A stretch of DNA of 6,876 nt from contig JAGHCW010000126.1 in assembly GCA_021160245.1 (NCBI GenBank), positions 1-6,876 on the forward strand. The letters run 5' to 3'. Below, piece after piece: positions 6,088 through 6,876 of this stretch (position 1 is its first letter; the number at the start of each line of letters is the position of its first letter). A program made the translations under genes and the position numbers. The notes beneath the pieces were generated by a model that was given only the letters and a program-made list of their open reading frames with translations, was not told where the DNA came from and did not search any database. The stretch is from a bacterium (GTDB lineage Bacteria > B130-G9).

Positions 6088-6106
6088 ACGCGAACGCGGG
6101 TGTCAA
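6080..6106 (-). promoter_or_regulatory. Candidate leftward promoter in the transporter-hisC gap
   Basis: Read on the minus strand, TTGACA (6106-6101) is a perfect -35 box. Fifteen bases later comes TGC followed directly by TATATG (6085-6080), an extended -10-like element; with a 17-base spacer the -10 would be TATGTG (6083-6078). Transcription would run left into the antisense strand of the transporter gene, where no minus-strand gene is apparent. The spacing is short, so confidence is limited. Confidence 0.35.
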
Positions 6107-6132
6107 GAATTGTAGTCGGAATAACTCAAAAC

Positions 6133-6139
6133 GAGGTGG
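6133..6139 (+). promoter_or_regulatory. Ribosome binding site of hisC
   Basis: GAGGTGG lies five bases before the ATG at 6145. It selects this start over the in-frame ATG at 6154, three codons later. Confidence 0.7.
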
Positions 6140-6144
6140 CCATA

Positions 6145-6876
6145 ATGTCTGAGATGGAGATTGACTTTAGCAAACGATTAGTTCGACCGAGCATCCTAAA
6201 GATTCGCCCCTATAAGCCTGGGAAGCCAATCGAGGAAGTTCAGCGCGACCTGGGTCTTACAAATGTCGTGAAGCTCGCCTCGAACGAGAATCCGCTTGGC
6301 CCCTCACCTAAGGCAATTGCCGCCGTTCAGGAGGCTGTGCCCAAAATTCATCTCTATCCGGATGGTGGCTGCTATCAGCTTAAGAAGAAACTGTCTGATC
6401 AGTTCCAGACTCCGCCGGAGAGCGTCTTGACCGGCAGTGGCTCATGCGAGCTGATCGAGCTGATTGGGCAGGTTCTCATCTCAAGCGGCGATGAAGTCAT
6501 CTTCGCCGAACCATCATTCATCATGTATCGGATTGTGGCGACGTCCTGCAACGCACATATAGTTGCCGTTCCGCTAAAGGACTACGCCTACGACCTCTCA
6601 AAGATAGCGGACGAGATTCGGCCTCGAACCAAGCTTATTATCATCGCCAATCCCAACAATCCAACCGGAACACTCGTCCGTCAAAGTGAGATCGACGATT
6701 TTATGTCCCGCGTCCCCGATGATGTAGTTGTCATCATGGACGAGGCGTATTTCGAATATAACGTTGACGGCGACTTCCCCGACACAATGAAGTTCCTTCG
6801 CGCCGGCCGCAACGTGGCCATCCTCAGGACGTTCAGTAAGATTCACGGGCTCGCCGGCCTTCGTGTGGGCTACGGC
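6145..6876 (+). CDS. hisC: Histidinol-phosphate aminotransferase, C-terminus cut off by the window edge
   Basis: HisC is a PLP-dependent class I/II aminotransferase that converts imidazole-acetol phosphate and glutamate to histidinol phosphate in histidine synthesis. The 244 visible residues show KLASNENPLGPSP at 43-55, LYPDGG at 70-75, the PLP-contacting NPNNPTGT at 169-176, DEAYFEY at 199-205, and the Schiff-base lysine K232 in TFSKIHGLAGLRVGYG (229-244). The phosphate-binding block at 97-102 reads GSGSCE, where many HisC proteins have GNGSDE or GNGSNE. The full protein is usually 350-370 residues, so about a third is missing to the right. Some HisC-type enzymes also act on aromatic amino acids or are paralogues outside a his operon. 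No other his gene is in view, so the substrate is inferred from sequence likeness alone. Confidence 0.93.
   Translation, partial: MSEMEIDFSKRLVRPSILKIRPYKPGKPIEEVQRDLGLTNVVKLASNENPLGPSPKAIAAVQEAVPKIHLYPDGGCYQLKKKLSDQFQTPPESVLTGSGSCELIELIGQVLISSGDEVIFAEPSFIMYRIVATSCNAHIVAVPLKDYAYDLSKIADEIRPRTKLIIIANPNNPTGTLVRQSEIDDFMSRVPDDVVVIMDEAYFEYNVDGDFPDTMKFLRAGRNVAILRTFSKIHGLAGLRVGYG

Noticed and set aside
6086-6103. GC-rich near-palindrome CGCGAACGCG as a terminator for the transporter gene
   Set aside because: The stem is only four perfect pairs with a two-base loop and no T tract follows on the plus strand.
5909-6106. Minus-strand open frame of 65 codons across the end of the transporter gene
   Set aside because: Antisense to a confident gene and without family likeness; its start lies at the candidate leftward -35 box itself, so that promoter could not express it from this start.

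Overview
The window carries eight protein genes, all of recognisable bacterial families. Six form a tightly packed leftward (minus-strand) gene train, and two lie on the plus strand. It suggests an ordinary bacterial chromosome of roughly balanced base composition. The organism cannot be named from the sequence. The gene order rpmE, DUF1385 membrane protein, prfA is known from several phyla, including Firmicutes, deltaproteobacteria and a number of uncultivated lineages. I see no mobile elements, CRISPR arrays, tRNAs or rRNAs.

Minus strand, in transcription order (right to left): ribosomal protein L31 (rpmE, 5049-4840), a DUF1385/YqhQ-type membrane protein (4840-3902), peptide chain release factor 1 (prfA, 3905-2793), a DUF89-family metal-dependent phosphatase-like protein starting with TTG (2796-1876), the signal recognition particle receptor FtsY (1875-664), and the riboflavin enzyme RibD (664 to the left edge, truncated by the window). 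All five junctions are a stop-start abutment or an overlap of 1-4 bases, so the six genes are almost certainly cotranscribed and translationally coupled. The theme is ribosome, termination and membrane targeting, with a vitamin-pathway gene at the end. The odd member is the DUF89 gene, which sits directly after prfA, where prmC is found in many genomes.

Positions 5050-5500 are a gene-free region of 451 bases between divergent transcription units. It should hold the promoters of the L31 operon and of the acetate transporter gene. It contains several inverted repeats and, just before the transporter gene, a possible promoter overlapped by a 9-base direct repeat.

Plus strand: a six-helix acetate/succinate transporter of the GPR1/FUN34/YaaH family (5501-6055), then an 89-base gap, then the first 244 codons of histidinol-phosphate aminotransferase (hisC, 6145 to the right edge). 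The gap contains a perfect TTGACA box facing leftward, towards the antisense strand of the transporter gene.

No clearly new system is visible. The best leads are the DUF89 protein inside a translation/riboflavin operon, the structured divergent region, and the possible antisense promoter.
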